From Labilibaculum sp. (GTDB lineage: Bacteria; Bacteroidota; Bacteroidia; Bacteroidales; Marinifilaceae): DNA of 64,000 nucleotides. This document shows positions 54,704-63,883 of the stretch, piece by piece. Below the pieces are notes generated by a model that did no database searches, had not been told where the DNA came from, and worked only from the letters and a program-made list of their open reading frames with translations. The number at the start of each line of letters is the position of its first letter. Position 1 is the stretch's first letter. A program made the translations under genes and the position numbers. Location: assembly GCF_963664555.1 (NCBI RefSeq), contig NZ_OY761461.1:4906070-4970069 (forward strand). The letters are read 5' to 3'.

Positions 54704-55351
54704 ATGAAAAATATTTTGATTCTGTCCATTCTGCTATTAGGTACGATCAGCCAGATCAATGCGCAGCTAAAATTAAGAACCCCCGAAGGAAAAGTTGTTC
54801 TTTTGTTTGATAATGGCACCTGGAAATACGAGGAAATTAAGAAGGTTGAAAAACCTGCTGCACAAATCAAATCAGCAGAAGAAATTGCCAAACCAATTGC
54901 AATCATTGATACTAAATTAGAATCTCAAACAGTTATTAAAGGCATTAGCGAAAAATTAAATAAATTCTCAAAGACTGATAATCAGGTTAAAGCTGATTTT
55001 CAGATCGTCTCTAAAGAGGGAAAAGTAATACTAAAAACCAATTGGAAAATTATGGATGCTGAAGGGTTTCGTTTTTTTGGATTCATCACCAAAAAATCGA
55101 AAATGCTGTTTAGCCTTTCGAACGGAGAGAGTATTGAACTACAGTATGCTGAAGATTTTGAACCGAAAGAATATCCTAAGTACAAATTCACCACCTTCAC
55201 GGCGGAACTTGAATTGAATGAAGATCAGATCAGGAAATTACAGAATGCCTATCTCGAAAAAGTGGAGATGTACTGGAGCAGGCGAACTGAAAGTTATGAA
55301 ATTTTCAATCCTGACTATTTCGTAAAAGAACTTCCCAAAATAATCAAATAA
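54704..55351 (+). CDS. Secreted DUF3157-like protein, tandem paralog 2
   Basis: A 215-residue protein with signal peptide (cleavage after INAQ) and PEGKVVLLFDNGTWKYEE at the mature N-terminus. It aligns along its whole length with the preceding gene (LKTNWKIMDAEGFRFFGFI, EDFEPKEYPKYKFTTFTAELEL, YWSRRTESYEIFNPDYFVK). The pair is a tandem duplication, co-transcribed, ending at the terminator at 55353. Function unknown. Confidence 0.7.
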   Translation: MKNILILSILLLGTISQINAQLKLRTPEGKVVLLFDNGTWKYEEIKKVEKPAAQIKSAEEIAKPIAIIDTKLESQTVIKGISEKLNKFSKTDNQVKADFQIVSKEGKVILKTNWKIMDAEGFRFFGFITKKSKMLFSLSNGESIELQYAEDFEPKEYPKYKFTTFTAELELNEDQIRKLQNAYLEKVEMYWSRRTESYEIFNPDYFVKELPKIIK

Positions 55352-55352
55352 C

Positions 55353-55379
55353 AAAAAAGACGCTGAAGCGTCTTTTTTT
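55353..55379. terminator. Bidirectional terminator between the paralog pair and dusB
   Basis: AAAAAAGACGC, TGAA loop, GCGTCTTTTTTT. It overlaps the dusB stop codon by 2 bp. Confidence 0.92.
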
Positions 55380-56400
55380 ATTCATCATCTATTTGGAGAT
55401 TGCCCCATTCCATCGAAATCCGATCCAATATCGGCATTAAATCGGCATAATGATTGGCTCTAAGCATATCAATCCGGGTTTGCTTAAAATTCACCAAACC
55501 TTTAAACATGCCAGCCATATGTCTTCTCATGTGCAAAATACCGCGCTTTTCGTCAATCCACTCAATGGCAGCATCAATTTGCTCTTTTAGCATTTCCACC
55601 TGTTGCGATACTGTTGCAGGAAGCAACAATTCACCTGTATTAAAATAGTGCTTTATATCTCTAAAAATCCATGGCTTACCTACCGAAGCACGACCAATCA
55701 TGATTGCATCAACTCCATACTTATCGAAAGCTTCCTTTGCTTTTACAGGATTTGTAATATCGCCGTTTCCAATAATTGGAATGTGCATGCGCTGATTATT
55801 TTTCACATCTCCAATCAAAGTCCAGTCTGCTTCCCCTTTGTACATTTGACACCGGGTTCTGCCATGAATGGTTAAACCTTGAATACCCACATCCTGCAGC
55901 TGTTCTGCCAACTCAACAATTATTTTTGAATCCTCATCCCAACCCAAGCGGGTTTTTACCGTTACCGGTATATTTACCGCCTTAACAACTGCTTCGGTAA
56001 TTTTCAGCATCTGCGGTACATTTCTCATCATGCCCGAACCAGCTCCTTTAGTGGCCACTTTACGAACTGGGCAACCAAAATTCAAATCTAAAAATTCCGG
56101 ATTGGCAGCTTCAACAATTTTAGCAGCCTCAGCCATTGAATCAACATCTTTACCATAAATTTGAATGGCAACCGGGCGTTCCTCATCCAAAATGGTCAAT
56201 TTTTTCATGGTACGGTTTACCGAACGAATCAATGCATCCGCCGAAATAAATTCGGTATACATCAAATCCGCACCATAACGCTTGCACAAAACCCTAAAAG
56301 GCGGGTTGGTAACATCCTCCATTGGTGCCAACAATACCGGCCGATCTCCTAAATCCAGATTTCCTATCTTCACGTTCTTTTCTTTTTTATCAGACTGCAA
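55378..56400 (-). CDS. dusB: tRNA-dihydrouridine synthase B
   Basis: A 340-residue FMN-dependent TIM-barrel enzyme reducing uridines in the tRNA D-loop. N-terminal VLLAPMEDVTNPPFRVLCKRYGADLMYTEF (~22-51), LDLNFGCPVRKVATKGAGSGMM (~104-125) with the catalytic Cys, VKTRLGWDE, GLTIHGRTRCQMYKGEADW, and PIIGNGDI with IGRASVGKPWIF all match. Full length. Convergent with the paralog pair across a shared terminator. Confidence 0.95.
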   Translation of the reverse strand: MQSDKKEKNVKIGNLDLGDRPVLLAPMEDVTNPPFRVLCKRYGADLMYTEFISADALIRSVNRTMKKLTILDEERPVAIQIYGKDVDSMAEAAKIVEAANPEFLDLNFGCPVRKVATKGAGSGMMRNVPQMLKITEAVVKAVNIPVTVKTRLGWDEDSKIIVELAEQLQDVGIQGLTIHGRTRCQMYKGEADWTLIGDVKNNQRMHIPIIGNGDITNPVKAKEAFDKYGVDAIMIGRASVGKPWIFRDIKHYFNTGELLLPATVSQQVEMLKEQIDAAIEWIDEKRGILHMRRHMAGMFKGLVNFKQTRIDMLRANHYADLMPILDRISMEWGNLQIDDE

Positions 56401-56522
56401 AGATAATAGAAAGTCTTAATAGTCGTAAAAGGTCGAAAGTCGAAAAGCCAAATAGTCCGGCAAGCAACAAAATGAATTTCTTAAATGCGCTTTGTCTGTC
56501 TGTAAATCTTGATACTATTTGC

Positions 56523-56530
56523 TACTTTTG
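56523..56530 (+). promoter_or_regulatory. Candidate promoter -7 box of the CPBP protease gene
   Basis: TACTTTTG, 27 bp before the chosen ATG at 56557. It supports that start rather than the ATG at 56509, which would lie upstream of the transcript. Confidence 0.55.
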
Positions 56531-56556
56531 TTCATCAAACTAAAAACAGAAACTCT

Positions 56557-57483
56557 ATGCTAAAAGGATCATTGAGCCATTACTCCCCGCTTTCGCAATT
56601 AATGATGAGTCTACTTGTAGTAGTTGGTTCTTTTATGTTGTGCATGTTTGCCGGCAGTATACTGGCCTATCTTATTTTTGATGTCAATATCTTCACCGAC
56701 GCGACAAGCCTGGATATAAATGGTGCTTCTGTGAACATTTCTGTTCTTAAATTTTATCAGTCGATCTACTCTACAGGTATGTTCATTATTCCCCCCTTTA
56801 TTATTGCCTGGTTTGTGCATAACAAGGTATTGACCTATCTATTTTTAGACAAAAAATCTTCGTTTTCAAAATACCTGCTTGCAACACTAACAATTGTTGT
56901 TGCCTTGCCGGCGATTAATCTCCTTGCCGATATCAACTCACATTTGCAGCTGCCTGAATTTCTTTCGGGAGTGGAAGAATGGATGAGACATAGTGAAGAC
57001 CAGGCCGAAATCATCACCAAGAAATTTTTGCTGATGGAAACGCCTTTTGATCTATTTATGAATTTGATTTTAATTGCGGTTATTCCGGCCTTGGGAGAAG
57101 AACTTTTGTTTCGGGGAGTTATTCAGCGAATCTTCTCGAACATGACTAAAAACGTGCATTGGGGAATCATTATAACAGCTTTTCTTTTCGCAGCTCTGCA
57201 CATGCAATTCTTTGGTTTGATACCAAGAATGGCAATGGGAATTCTGTTTGGCTATCTACTGGTATGGACGAGAAGTTTATGGGTTCCTATTTTGGCGCAT
57301 TTGATCAATAACGGAATGGCCGTTTGCATGTCTTATTTCATCAACAAGGGCAAACTACCCGAAGACATTGAAAAATTTGGAGGTAATGATGCAAGTATCT
57401 GGATCAGCGGAATGATTTCAATTGCAATGCTTTCAGTGCTGCTATTCAGCCTTTACGGATTGCGGGAAAGGCAAAGTGAGTGA
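56557..57483 (+). CDS. CPBP-family intramembrane (CAAX-type) metalloprotease
   Basis: Start set at 56557 (MLKGSLSHYSPLSQ), 308 residues, because a promoter box lies just upstream. Polytopic membrane protein with about seven helices. The CPBP motifs are present: GEELLFRGVIQRIF (motif 1, EEXXXR), FAALHMQFFGLIPRM (motif 2, FxxxH) and PILAHLINNGMAV (motif 3, HXXXN). The family includes CAAX proteases and bacteriocin-immunity proteins; the substrate is unknown. Its 3' end overlaps the convergent gene by 42 bp. Confidence 0.88.
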   Translation: MLKGSLSHYSPLSQLMMSLLVVVGSFMLCMFAGSILAYLIFDVNIFTDATSLDINGASVNISVLKFYQSIYSTGMFIIPPFIIAWFVHNKVLTYLFLDKKSSFSKYLLATLTIVVALPAINLLADINSHLQLPEFLSGVEEWMRHSEDQAEIITKKFLLMETPFDLFMNLILIAVIPALGEELLFRGVIQRIFSNMTKNVHWGIIITAFLFAALHMQFFGLIPRMAMGILFGYLLVWTRSLWVPILAHLINNGMAVCMSYFINKGKLPEDIEKFGGNDASIWISGMISIAMLSVLLFSLYGLRERQSE

Positions 57484-58206
57484 GTCTTCCTCAGCCTGTT
57501 TTACTTGCTCTAATTTTTCCTTTTCACCCTTACGCCAAACATAAACAACTCCATATTCCGACGATTTCTCTCTTTTCTTTTCATCCGGTAAATCGGCAAA
57601 TTTAGCCTCTATTTCGTTCCAAAGAGAAAGAATCAAACTATCTGCCTCATCGCGATATGCTGCCACCTTTTCCGAAAATCGCTGTGTATTACTTTGTAAT
57701 GTTTTTTGATTGTTGAATGCCTGGTTAAAGTTCTCACAATTTACTCTTACCAACGCTATGGAAGGACTGTAAATTGGATTCCCTCCCATTCTCATTCGCT
57801 CTTGTTCTCCTTTTATCAATTTCTCTCCCCACTCAATTACTTTTGCATCCTGTAATAAGCACGGAGCTGCTTTCGAACTGGTTTTTAATCCGTAAAATTC
57901 CCGGATCTCAGGTTTCATTTCACCTCTGATAATTGTGAAATTTAATACCTGAATAAAGTGAGAAACATACAATCGCGCTTTACGCAGCTTCTCGTTGTAT
58001 TCTTTACTTCTGATGGATTGCTGACTAAGTGCCTGACGCTGATTTCTAATTGCCAATTCGTAATGAGGTAAAAACGTCTCTATTTTCTGCAAAAGCAGAA
58101 AAGAAAAAGCCAGTTCAAAACGATTTATTCGGTAACTAATATCAAGGGCAGATTTTAAAGCACGTACACGTGCTGAATCAGTATTTGGCAGTCTTCTATA
58201 AGGCAT
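57442..58206 (-). CDS. Hypothetical helical protein
   Basis: A 254-residue, largely alpha-helical soluble protein opening with MPYRRLPNTDSARVRALKSA. A charged linker near the end (EAKFADLPDEKKREKSSEYGVVYVWRKGEKEKLEQ) is followed by a short tail overlapping the CPBP gene by 42 bp. I do not recognise a domain. Coding character and the strong N-terminus suggest a real gene conserved in related bacteria, but no function can be given. Confidence 0.65.
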   Translation of the reverse strand: MPYRRLPNTDSARVRALKSALDISYRINRFELAFSFLLLQKIETFLPHYELAIRNQRQALSQQSIRSKEYNEKLRKARLYVSHFIQVLNFTIIRGEMKPEIREFYGLKTSSKAAPCLLQDAKVIEWGEKLIKGEQERMRMGGNPIYSPSIALVRVNCENFNQAFNNQKTLQSNTQRFSEKVAAYRDEADSLILSLWNEIEAKFADLPDEKKREKSSEYGVVYVWRKGEKEKLEQVKQAEEDSLTLPFPQSVKAE

Positions 58207-58427
58207 CTGAGTAAATATTTAACAAATAATGTGGCAATGCTTAGTACGAAGATACAAAAAATATGGACATCCAATTTGATATTCGCACACAGACACTTTC
58301 ATTTTTTACCAAATCCTATTTAACTGATATCAACCTTCGTTTAAATAGGACTGCTTTCCTTAAATAATCTGAAATATGTAAATAAATATTATATTCGTAC
58401 CCTATTATTAATAGGAAATACAAATTC

Positions 58428-59234
58428 ATGAAGAACATCCTTACCATTCTTATACTGTTTATCGGAGCTCAGTGCGCACTTGCACAACAAGACACTACTG
58501 TTTACTTTAAAAAACATCAGCCGGTACCAACTATTGAAGAAGCCGACTTTCAGGTAATCGTTAAGAAAAAAAATGAGAAAAGCTCAACTATGAGCGAGTT
58601 AATCTTACTAAATGGAGACTGGAAACTAGTCGTTAATCGTACCATTAAAGTAAAAGATAAGAACTCCTATATCGTGAAATACGAAAATAAATCGTTTAGG
58701 CGAAACTTTACAAAAATACCCGGAGGATATCAAGTTGAAGATTATAACTACAAAAGAAAACTCTGGCGGAAAGGAATTGCAACCAACTTATTCCCCTTAC
58801 TAAAGCACGGACAATGGATGACTTATACCGATGGAATTCTTACTGGCATCGATTCTTATCAACTGGGAGTTTTAACTAAATCATATATTACTGATGGAGA
58901 AAAACATTTTTGGCCAAGCAACTCTTATGCTAATGCAGATACTTTAGCTCAATATAAAGATCATCCATCTGACTTACCAACCGACCTGGCAGAATTTGTA
59001 GAGTATCCGAAAACCTGCTCTAAAAAGGGAATTGGCGGTTGTGTTCTGATCCTTTTTGCTGTCTCGGAACAGGGAGATCCTTCCGACATCCATATTTTCA
59101 GAGGTGTTGAGCCAAATTTAAACCAAGCTGCGGCCAAAGCTGTACAAAAATGCAAAGGCTGGAAACCAGCCATAAAAAATGGAAAGCCAGTAAAAGTATA
59201 CATGATCGCTCCAATTAATTTTAAGTTGAAATAA
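58428..59234 (+). CDS. Secreted protein with TonB C-terminal domain
   Basis: A 268-residue protein with signal peptide (cleavage after ALAQ, ~residue 20). Residues ~35-180 are a beta-rich region with no known family. The last ~80 residues are a TonB_C domain: VEYPKTCSKKGIGGCVLILFAVSEQGDPSDIHIFRGVEPNLNQAAAKAV then GWKPAIKNGKPVKVYMIAPINFKL. In place of the usual TonB membrane anchor and proline linker there is a secretion signal, so it may act free in the periplasm. It is followed by another secreted protein gene after 39 bp. Confidence 0.8.
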   Translation: MKNILTILILFIGAQCALAQQDTTVYFKKHQPVPTIEEADFQVIVKKKNEKSSTMSELILLNGDWKLVVNRTIKVKDKNSYIVKYENKSFRRNFTKIPGGYQVEDYNYKRKLWRKGIATNLFPLLKHGQWMTYTDGILTGIDSYQLGVLTKSYITDGEKHFWPSNSYANADTLAQYKDHPSDLPTDLAEFVEYPKTCSKKGIGGCVLILFAVSEQGDPSDIHIFRGVEPNLNQAAAKAVQKCKGWKPAIKNGKPVKVYMIAPINFKLK

Positions 59235-59273
59235 TAGATAAAACTATTGCTTAGCCAACAAGAAAACAGTCCA

Positions 59274-60743
59274 ATGAAAACATACGCCATTCTCTTCCTT
59301 CTATTGTCATTAACTATCAACACCTACTCCCAGGATATTTTAATGGAACAGGACATTTGCCTGCGCTCCTACCTTTCCGACAGAAGAGATGTATATCCTG
59401 TTTTAGATGATTTGTCGGGTAAAATAGCCTTATTCTTAATTGACAACGATACAATAAATGCTCTGACTTACAGCAAAAATTATGAACCTTTAAATTCCTG
59501 TAAGTGCCCAAGACCAAACGGAAAGTTTAAAATTTTAATCGGAAATACAGTTACCCAAAATGAGTGCAATCTGTTTTTTACCAACAACAGGAAAACAGAG
59601 TTTCTGGTTAAAACCATTGATTTAAATAACAATACAAGTAAGGAATACAAAATCCCTCTCAAGCTCAATCGCGAAGAATATCTTGAATCTGTTTCTTACA
59701 AAAACAAACTCTATATTTTGAGTCGTATCTATTACTCTTCCATTTACAAATTACGTGTGTTTGAGGGATGCGAACCTGCTGTTTGTATTGAGCATGATTT
59801 TACAAAAATTCTTTCGGCAAATTCAAAACCCGATCGAATTGCCGATGATCTTTACGATACTCCCAGTGCAACAACCACTACCAACATTAAAAGAATTGAA
59901 TGCAGCAATCCAAATTCACTGGATATTACATCCGAAGAAAACAAACTCTACTGCTACGATGATAAAATAGTATTGAGCTTTGACGGAGAGAAGGACAAAA
60001 CGACCCTAATTACCATTGACCTTAACAATTACACCTATACATCAAAAAACTTTAAGCAGGGAGAACTTGAAAAAACAAATAAGCTGGCAACTTTATCGAA
60101 TTCTTACATCCATGGTAATAAGCTTTATCAACTAATAGTAAATAAAACCGGATTGTGTTTTACGGTTCACAGCCTTAAAACGGACAGCTTACTTAAAACA
60201 TACAGCGTAAAAAGCGAAGAGGAAATCTATTTCAGAAACTCTGCTTTACTTCAAAAAATTGACGGAAATGGATTTAGCACTTCCGAAAGGGAATTAGACA
60301 AAACAAAACAGGTTTTGAGAAAGCTGCTTACGGGATATTTAGGCATTAGTGTATACGAAACCGGTAACAATCTGGAAGTGTTATTGGGCGGGATTAAGGA
60401 ATCTCCTTCAACGGGAAGTTTGATCGCCATGGGACTCGTTGGAGCTGTTGCGGTTCCTTTAGTATCCGGCGGAGCATATTATGCTGTTCCAAATTATACT
60501 ATGAATTCTTACTCATCCTATGCAAATAGTCGTTCGGTTTATTTCAAATGCCTTTTTGACAAACAAAATTTGGAACATGTAACCGGCAATTCAAGCCCAA
60601 ATCCTTTTGACAAAATAAAAGAATTCGTCGGCACAATTAAAACGCCTCAATCAACTCAAACTATATTCAAGGTAAACGATTACTTCGTTTTAGGTTATTA
60701 CTCTTCCAATGAAAAAAAGTATTATCTCCGTAGATTCGAGTAA
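59274..60743 (+). CDS. Secreted hypothetical protein
   Basis: Start chosen at 59274, where a signal peptide begins (MKTYAILFLLLSLTINTYSQ); 489 residues. The mature part is beta-rich with repeated short strands, possibly a propeller (several VLSFDGEKDK and LYQLIVNKTG-like repeats), and a hydrophobic stretch GSLIAMGLVGAVAVPLVSGG near residues 381-400. No domain recognised. It follows the TonB-C gene closely and is probably co-transcribed. Confidence 0.6.
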   Translation: MKTYAILFLLLSLTINTYSQDILMEQDICLRSYLSDRRDVYPVLDDLSGKIALFLIDNDTINALTYSKNYEPLNSCKCPRPNGKFKILIGNTVTQNECNLFFTNNRKTEFLVKTIDLNNNTSKEYKIPLKLNREEYLESVSYKNKLYILSRIYYSSIYKLRVFEGCEPAVCIEHDFTKILSANSKPDRIADDLYDTPSATTTTNIKRIECSNPNSLDITSEENKLYCYDDKIVLSFDGEKDKTTLITIDLNNYTYTSKNFKQGELEKTNKLATLSNSYIHGNKLYQLIVNKTGLCFTVHSLKTDSLLKTYSVKSEEEIYFRNSALLQKIDGNGFSTSERELDKTKQVLRKLLTGYLGISVYETGNNLEVLLGGIKESPSTGSLIAMGLVGAVAVPLVSGGAYYAVPNYTMNSYSSYANSRSVYFKCLFDKQNLEHVTGNSSPNPFDKIKEFVGTIKTPQSTQTIFKVNDYFVLGYYSSNEKKYYLRRFE

Positions 60744-61315
60744 ACAATTAAATCCAAATCTCTTTAAACTACAAAAGCTGGTTAAAATAGGTAAGCAACG
60801 GCATTTTTAACGGATAAATAGTTCCTTAACAATACGAGCACTCCCTCATTTTGGTACATCCTAAATTCAGAAAAGACGGGTTCTCAATAAAATTGGCCAT
60901 TCTGATTTATGAATTACAGAATCGAAGAATAAAATTGAATATTTGGGTATCAGAAAAGCTTATCGGATGAAACAAATTGGCCATTCTGATGCCAGAATGA
61001 TGAATTCTTTGGTGCAAATTGCTATTTCTACAAACAGAAAGTGGAATTTTACAGATCGCTTACTAAATCGGGTATCCGAATGCTTAATATTGATTACCGG
61101 CTGCCAAATTCCAATATCAGAGTGCGCAATTCGGATAAACCTGCAAATAGTATCAACACAAAGTAGTTAAAAAAAAGCCGGCATCCCGCATTATCTTGAA
61201 TAACGAGCACATACCGAATCGTAATTTATCATCATAAATAAATATATTTCATCTGTTTTGATAATTTTATGTAATTTAGTTTTTTAGTTGTCAAAAATTA
61301 ATCGTTTCCCCACTT
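60744..61315. other. Intergenic region with a degenerate direct repeat
   Basis: 572 bp without a credible gene. AAATTGGCCATTCTGAT occurs twice (60890-60906, 60974-60990), and GGGTATC-x-GAA-x-GCTTA-like pieces recur downstream, suggesting a decayed tandem duplication or old mobile-element debris. Confidence 0.5.
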
Positions 61316-62044
61316 ATGAAAATAAATTCTAACTCCTCTACAAAACATTGTGCCGAAATTGGTAACAAGCTTATCTCTTTATTTCAAAAATATTCAATAA
61401 AAGAGGATCACTATTACACGGATATTTTAAAAAAACTTTTGCTTATAACCAATGAGTTGATTGACTCGATTAACCGGGGAGGTGTGCACAATGACAGGAA
61501 GGAGAAAGATGCAATACGCGACGCAGATGTACGTGCCGTGTTTTATGAAGTAATGGCCAGATGCAACCGAAGGCCAGGTGAAAATCAAAAAAAAGCTTTG
61601 CGGATAAAAAAGATATTGGATCGGTTTGGAATCGAGATTACTGAGTACACCTATATCAACGAAAGTGCGAACATTAACGCTATGTTAGTCGATTTAACGG
61701 CTCCTGAATTAGCCGAAGAAAGAGCTTCGATACCCGATTTAGACAAATTACTTGTGAACCTGCAAAGCTCGCAGTCCGATTTTGAATTGTCTAACCTGGA
61801 ATTTATTGAAAATACGGTTGATCGGAAAAAAACAAAATCGGCAACAGCTCTGGCCAAAGATCTGAGAGAATTAATCAACAATGAACTTTCTGTTTATCTT
61901 CAATCAATGGCAAAGGCAAAACCAAGCCAGTACAAAGAATTTGCCGGATTGCTGACTACAATTATAGAGGACAATAACAAATCAGTAGCAGATCATTTGG
62001 CTGCAGTAAAGCGCAAAAAGGAAAAGATGCAGGCACATAATTGA
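61316..62044 (+). CDS. DUF6261-like protein
   Basis: A 242-residue, helical, charged soluble protein. The layout (central DRKEKDAIRDADVRAVFYEVMARCN, then NQKKALRIKKILDRFGIEIT, ESANINAMLVDL, and a C-terminal helical bundle) resembles DUF6261 proteins, which are frequent in Bacteroidota and uncharacterised. The C-terminal part is similar to the fragment at 32178. A terminator follows at 62050. Single gene with a long upstream spacer. Confidence 0.6.
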   Translation: MKINSNSSTKHCAEIGNKLISLFQKYSIKEDHYYTDILKKLLLITNELIDSINRGGVHNDRKEKDAIRDADVRAVFYEVMARCNRRPGENQKKALRIKKILDRFGIEITEYTYINESANINAMLVDLTAPELAEERASIPDLDKLLVNLQSSQSDFELSNLEFIENTVDRKKTKSATALAKDLRELINNELSVYLQSMAKAKPSQYKEFAGLLTTIIEDNNKSVADHLAAVKRKKEKMQAHN

Positions 62045-62049
62045 TCTCA

Positions 62050-62091
62050 AAAAAAATAAACCGCCTCAGTTTTTTGGGTGGTTTATTTTTC
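62050..62091 (+). terminator. Terminator of the DUF6261-like gene
   Basis: AAATAAACCGCC pairs with GGTGGTTTATTT across a T-rich loop and ends in T-run. Confidence 0.75.
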
Positions 62092-62124
62092 TGTGACTAT
62101 AATTTGCCCAGCCACAATTGCCGG

Positions 62125-62334
62125 TTAGAAGAGTTGCACCTCCCACTTAGGATCAGATGATTCTGCATTCTCCCAATCAACGCAAAGTTCTTGCGGCCCT
62201 TTTAAAATATACTCTTCATAACCATCCCAATTGTAGTTTTCGATGACTTTTTTGCCCTCGGCATTAAATTTTAGGCTTGGGTTATTAAACTTACTGCAGC
62301 AAAACTTATTATGCCAATATAAACAGCATGCAAT
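62125..62334 (-). pseudogene. C-terminal gene fragment without start codon
   Basis: Minus-strand open stretch of 69 codons ending in TAA (62127-62125). The last ~50 residues read as real protein (KFNAEGKKVIENYNWDGYEE, then LCVDWENAESSDPKWEVQLF). The frame is closed upstream by TGA at 62337-62335 and has no ATG, GTG or TTG start. I infer a decayed 3' end of a gene; the family is not recognised. Confidence 0.5.
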
Positions 62335-62337
62335 TCA

Positions 62338-62668
62338 CGTTTCACTCATATAAAAAAAAGGTGAAAATCAACTAAAAATATAAAAATAGATCCTTCACTA
62401 TGTAGAACAAATCCACACAAGTGTCCAATATTCTACACAAATCCTATTTGATAAAAATTATCCGATTGGTTCAAACGTCGCCCAATAAATTTCCTTATCT
62501 TTTCGTTTACAGAACATTAAGCTTACTGCAATAAAAATTGCAGGTCTAAATCAAATCAATTGGTATCCTATTTGCGTAAGTAACTGAAGTTAATTTTAAA
62601 ATGATTTTTTTAATCAATCTAAGTTGGTTTTATATTGATTTTGAAACTTATAATTTAAATTTTTAGAT
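62338..62668. other. AT-rich spacer before the lipoprotein gene
   Basis: About 330 bp with no gene, repeat or convincing promoter box seen. Confidence 0.4.
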
Positions 62669-63784
62669 ATGAAACGAAACATTATTGCCGTTGGTGCATT
62701 ATTATTTTTCTCTGCAGTTCTTTTTAGCTGTTCAGACAATTCAGATAATAATCCGGAAAAGGGTCTTTCTTTAGAGCAATCCTTAAAAGAAAAGACTGTT
62801 AGCTTAACTACTGCAGTTGATGAAATTACCAGCTCGAAAGGATTTGAAATTGTTACCATGAATGATCCAACCACTGTTGCTGGTACAACAAAACAAGGAA
62901 GTGACGACACAAAATTTTCTGCAAATATCACTCTTGATGATATAAAAGGTATTTACGAATACAGTGCATCTATACCTGCAGCAACAACTGAAACAAAAAT
63001 GGGCTACAGCTCTAAGTTTGAAAAAACAGGAGACAGTGAAGAGTTTATTATCAAGTTACCCAAAGAGAAGGCTGGTAATCCCTGGAAATTATATATGGAA
63101 GAAGAGGGTGATGACAGTTTGGTGAACGATTTTGTGATTACAACAACCGAGTACAACTACTATTTCTCTATGGATGAAGGGTTCCAATTTAATAACCTGG
63201 TAAATTCATCTATTACTGTTGAAGATGAACCTGCAGGAGAACTATTCGTGAATTGGGACATTGCTGCAAATCAGAATTTCAATTACGAATCGAAGTTTTC
63301 ATTTACCGATGATTATTCTGTTGGTGTTAAGTTCAAAATGGGTGACACTATTCAATATGCCTACAATCTTAAAAATGGTGAAGATGTTCTTTTTAAAGAA
63401 GAAATGCAATTCACAAAAGGGGATGGTGAAAACAGCAGTTACGAATACAAACTGTCAATCGGGCTTATCGAGATTGTTAAGAATTCAACCAGCGATTCGT
63501 ACCTGGTATACCGCGATGGTGTTTTAGAGGAAGGTGCTGTTGTTGAAGTAATCAACAACAGTGGCGAATCAACCGAGGCCAATGTTGTATTCTGTAGAAA
63601 AGGCCGTGATTTGAAAATTACTTTTGCTGATGAATCTGTAGTTGTTCTTTCGGAGCTTTTAGGACAAGATACTCTTGATAAAATGGCTGAGATATTCAGT
63701 TCGATGTACGACATGTATTTTGTGAATCATGTAGTTAATAAAGTGGCTCACGAAGCCTATTATATGAATCAGGCAGACAGTTAA
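62669..63784 (+). CDS. Hypothetical lipoprotein
   Basis: A 371-residue protein with a lipoprotein signal (lipobox LFSC, Cys21) followed by an Asp/Asn-rich linker (SDNSDNNPEKG), typical of exported Bacteroidota lipoproteins. The mature part is acidic and beta-rich (FSANITLDDIKGIYEYSASI, YKLSIGLIEIVKNS), ending in a helical segment. No domain recognised. It is followed by a strong terminator and preceded by a ~330-bp spacer. Confidence 0.7.
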   Translation: MKRNIIAVGALLFFSAVLFSCSDNSDNNPEKGLSLEQSLKEKTVSLTTAVDEITSSKGFEIVTMNDPTTVAGTTKQGSDDTKFSANITLDDIKGIYEYSASIPAATTETKMGYSSKFEKTGDSEEFIIKLPKEKAGNPWKLYMEEEGDDSLVNDFVITTTEYNYYFSMDEGFQFNNLVNSSITVEDEPAGELFVNWDIAANQNFNYESKFSFTDDYSVGVKFKMGDTIQYAYNLKNGEDVLFKEEMQFTKGDGENSSYEYKLSIGLIEIVKNSTSDSYLVYRDGVLEEGAVVEVINNSGESTEANVVFCRKGRDLKITFADESVVVLSELLGQDTLDKMAEIFSSMYDMYFVNHVVNKVAHEAYYMNQADS

Positions 63785-63804
63785 TATATGCTCATTAAAA
63801 ACTG

Positions 63805-63832
63805 AAATCCGGTCGTTTGACCGGATTTTTTT
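63805..63832 (+). terminator. Terminator of the lipoprotein gene
   Basis: AAATCCGGTC (63805-63814), GTTT loop, GACCGGATTT, then T-run. Confidence 0.92.
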
Positions 63833-63883
63833 GTGCCTAAAATCGCTTACAGATACAAAAACCATTTTCATTATCTTTCTAAC

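Noticed and set aside
60943..61170. 75-codon ORF
   Set aside because: No motif, weak start, and it overlaps the degenerate direct-repeat region.
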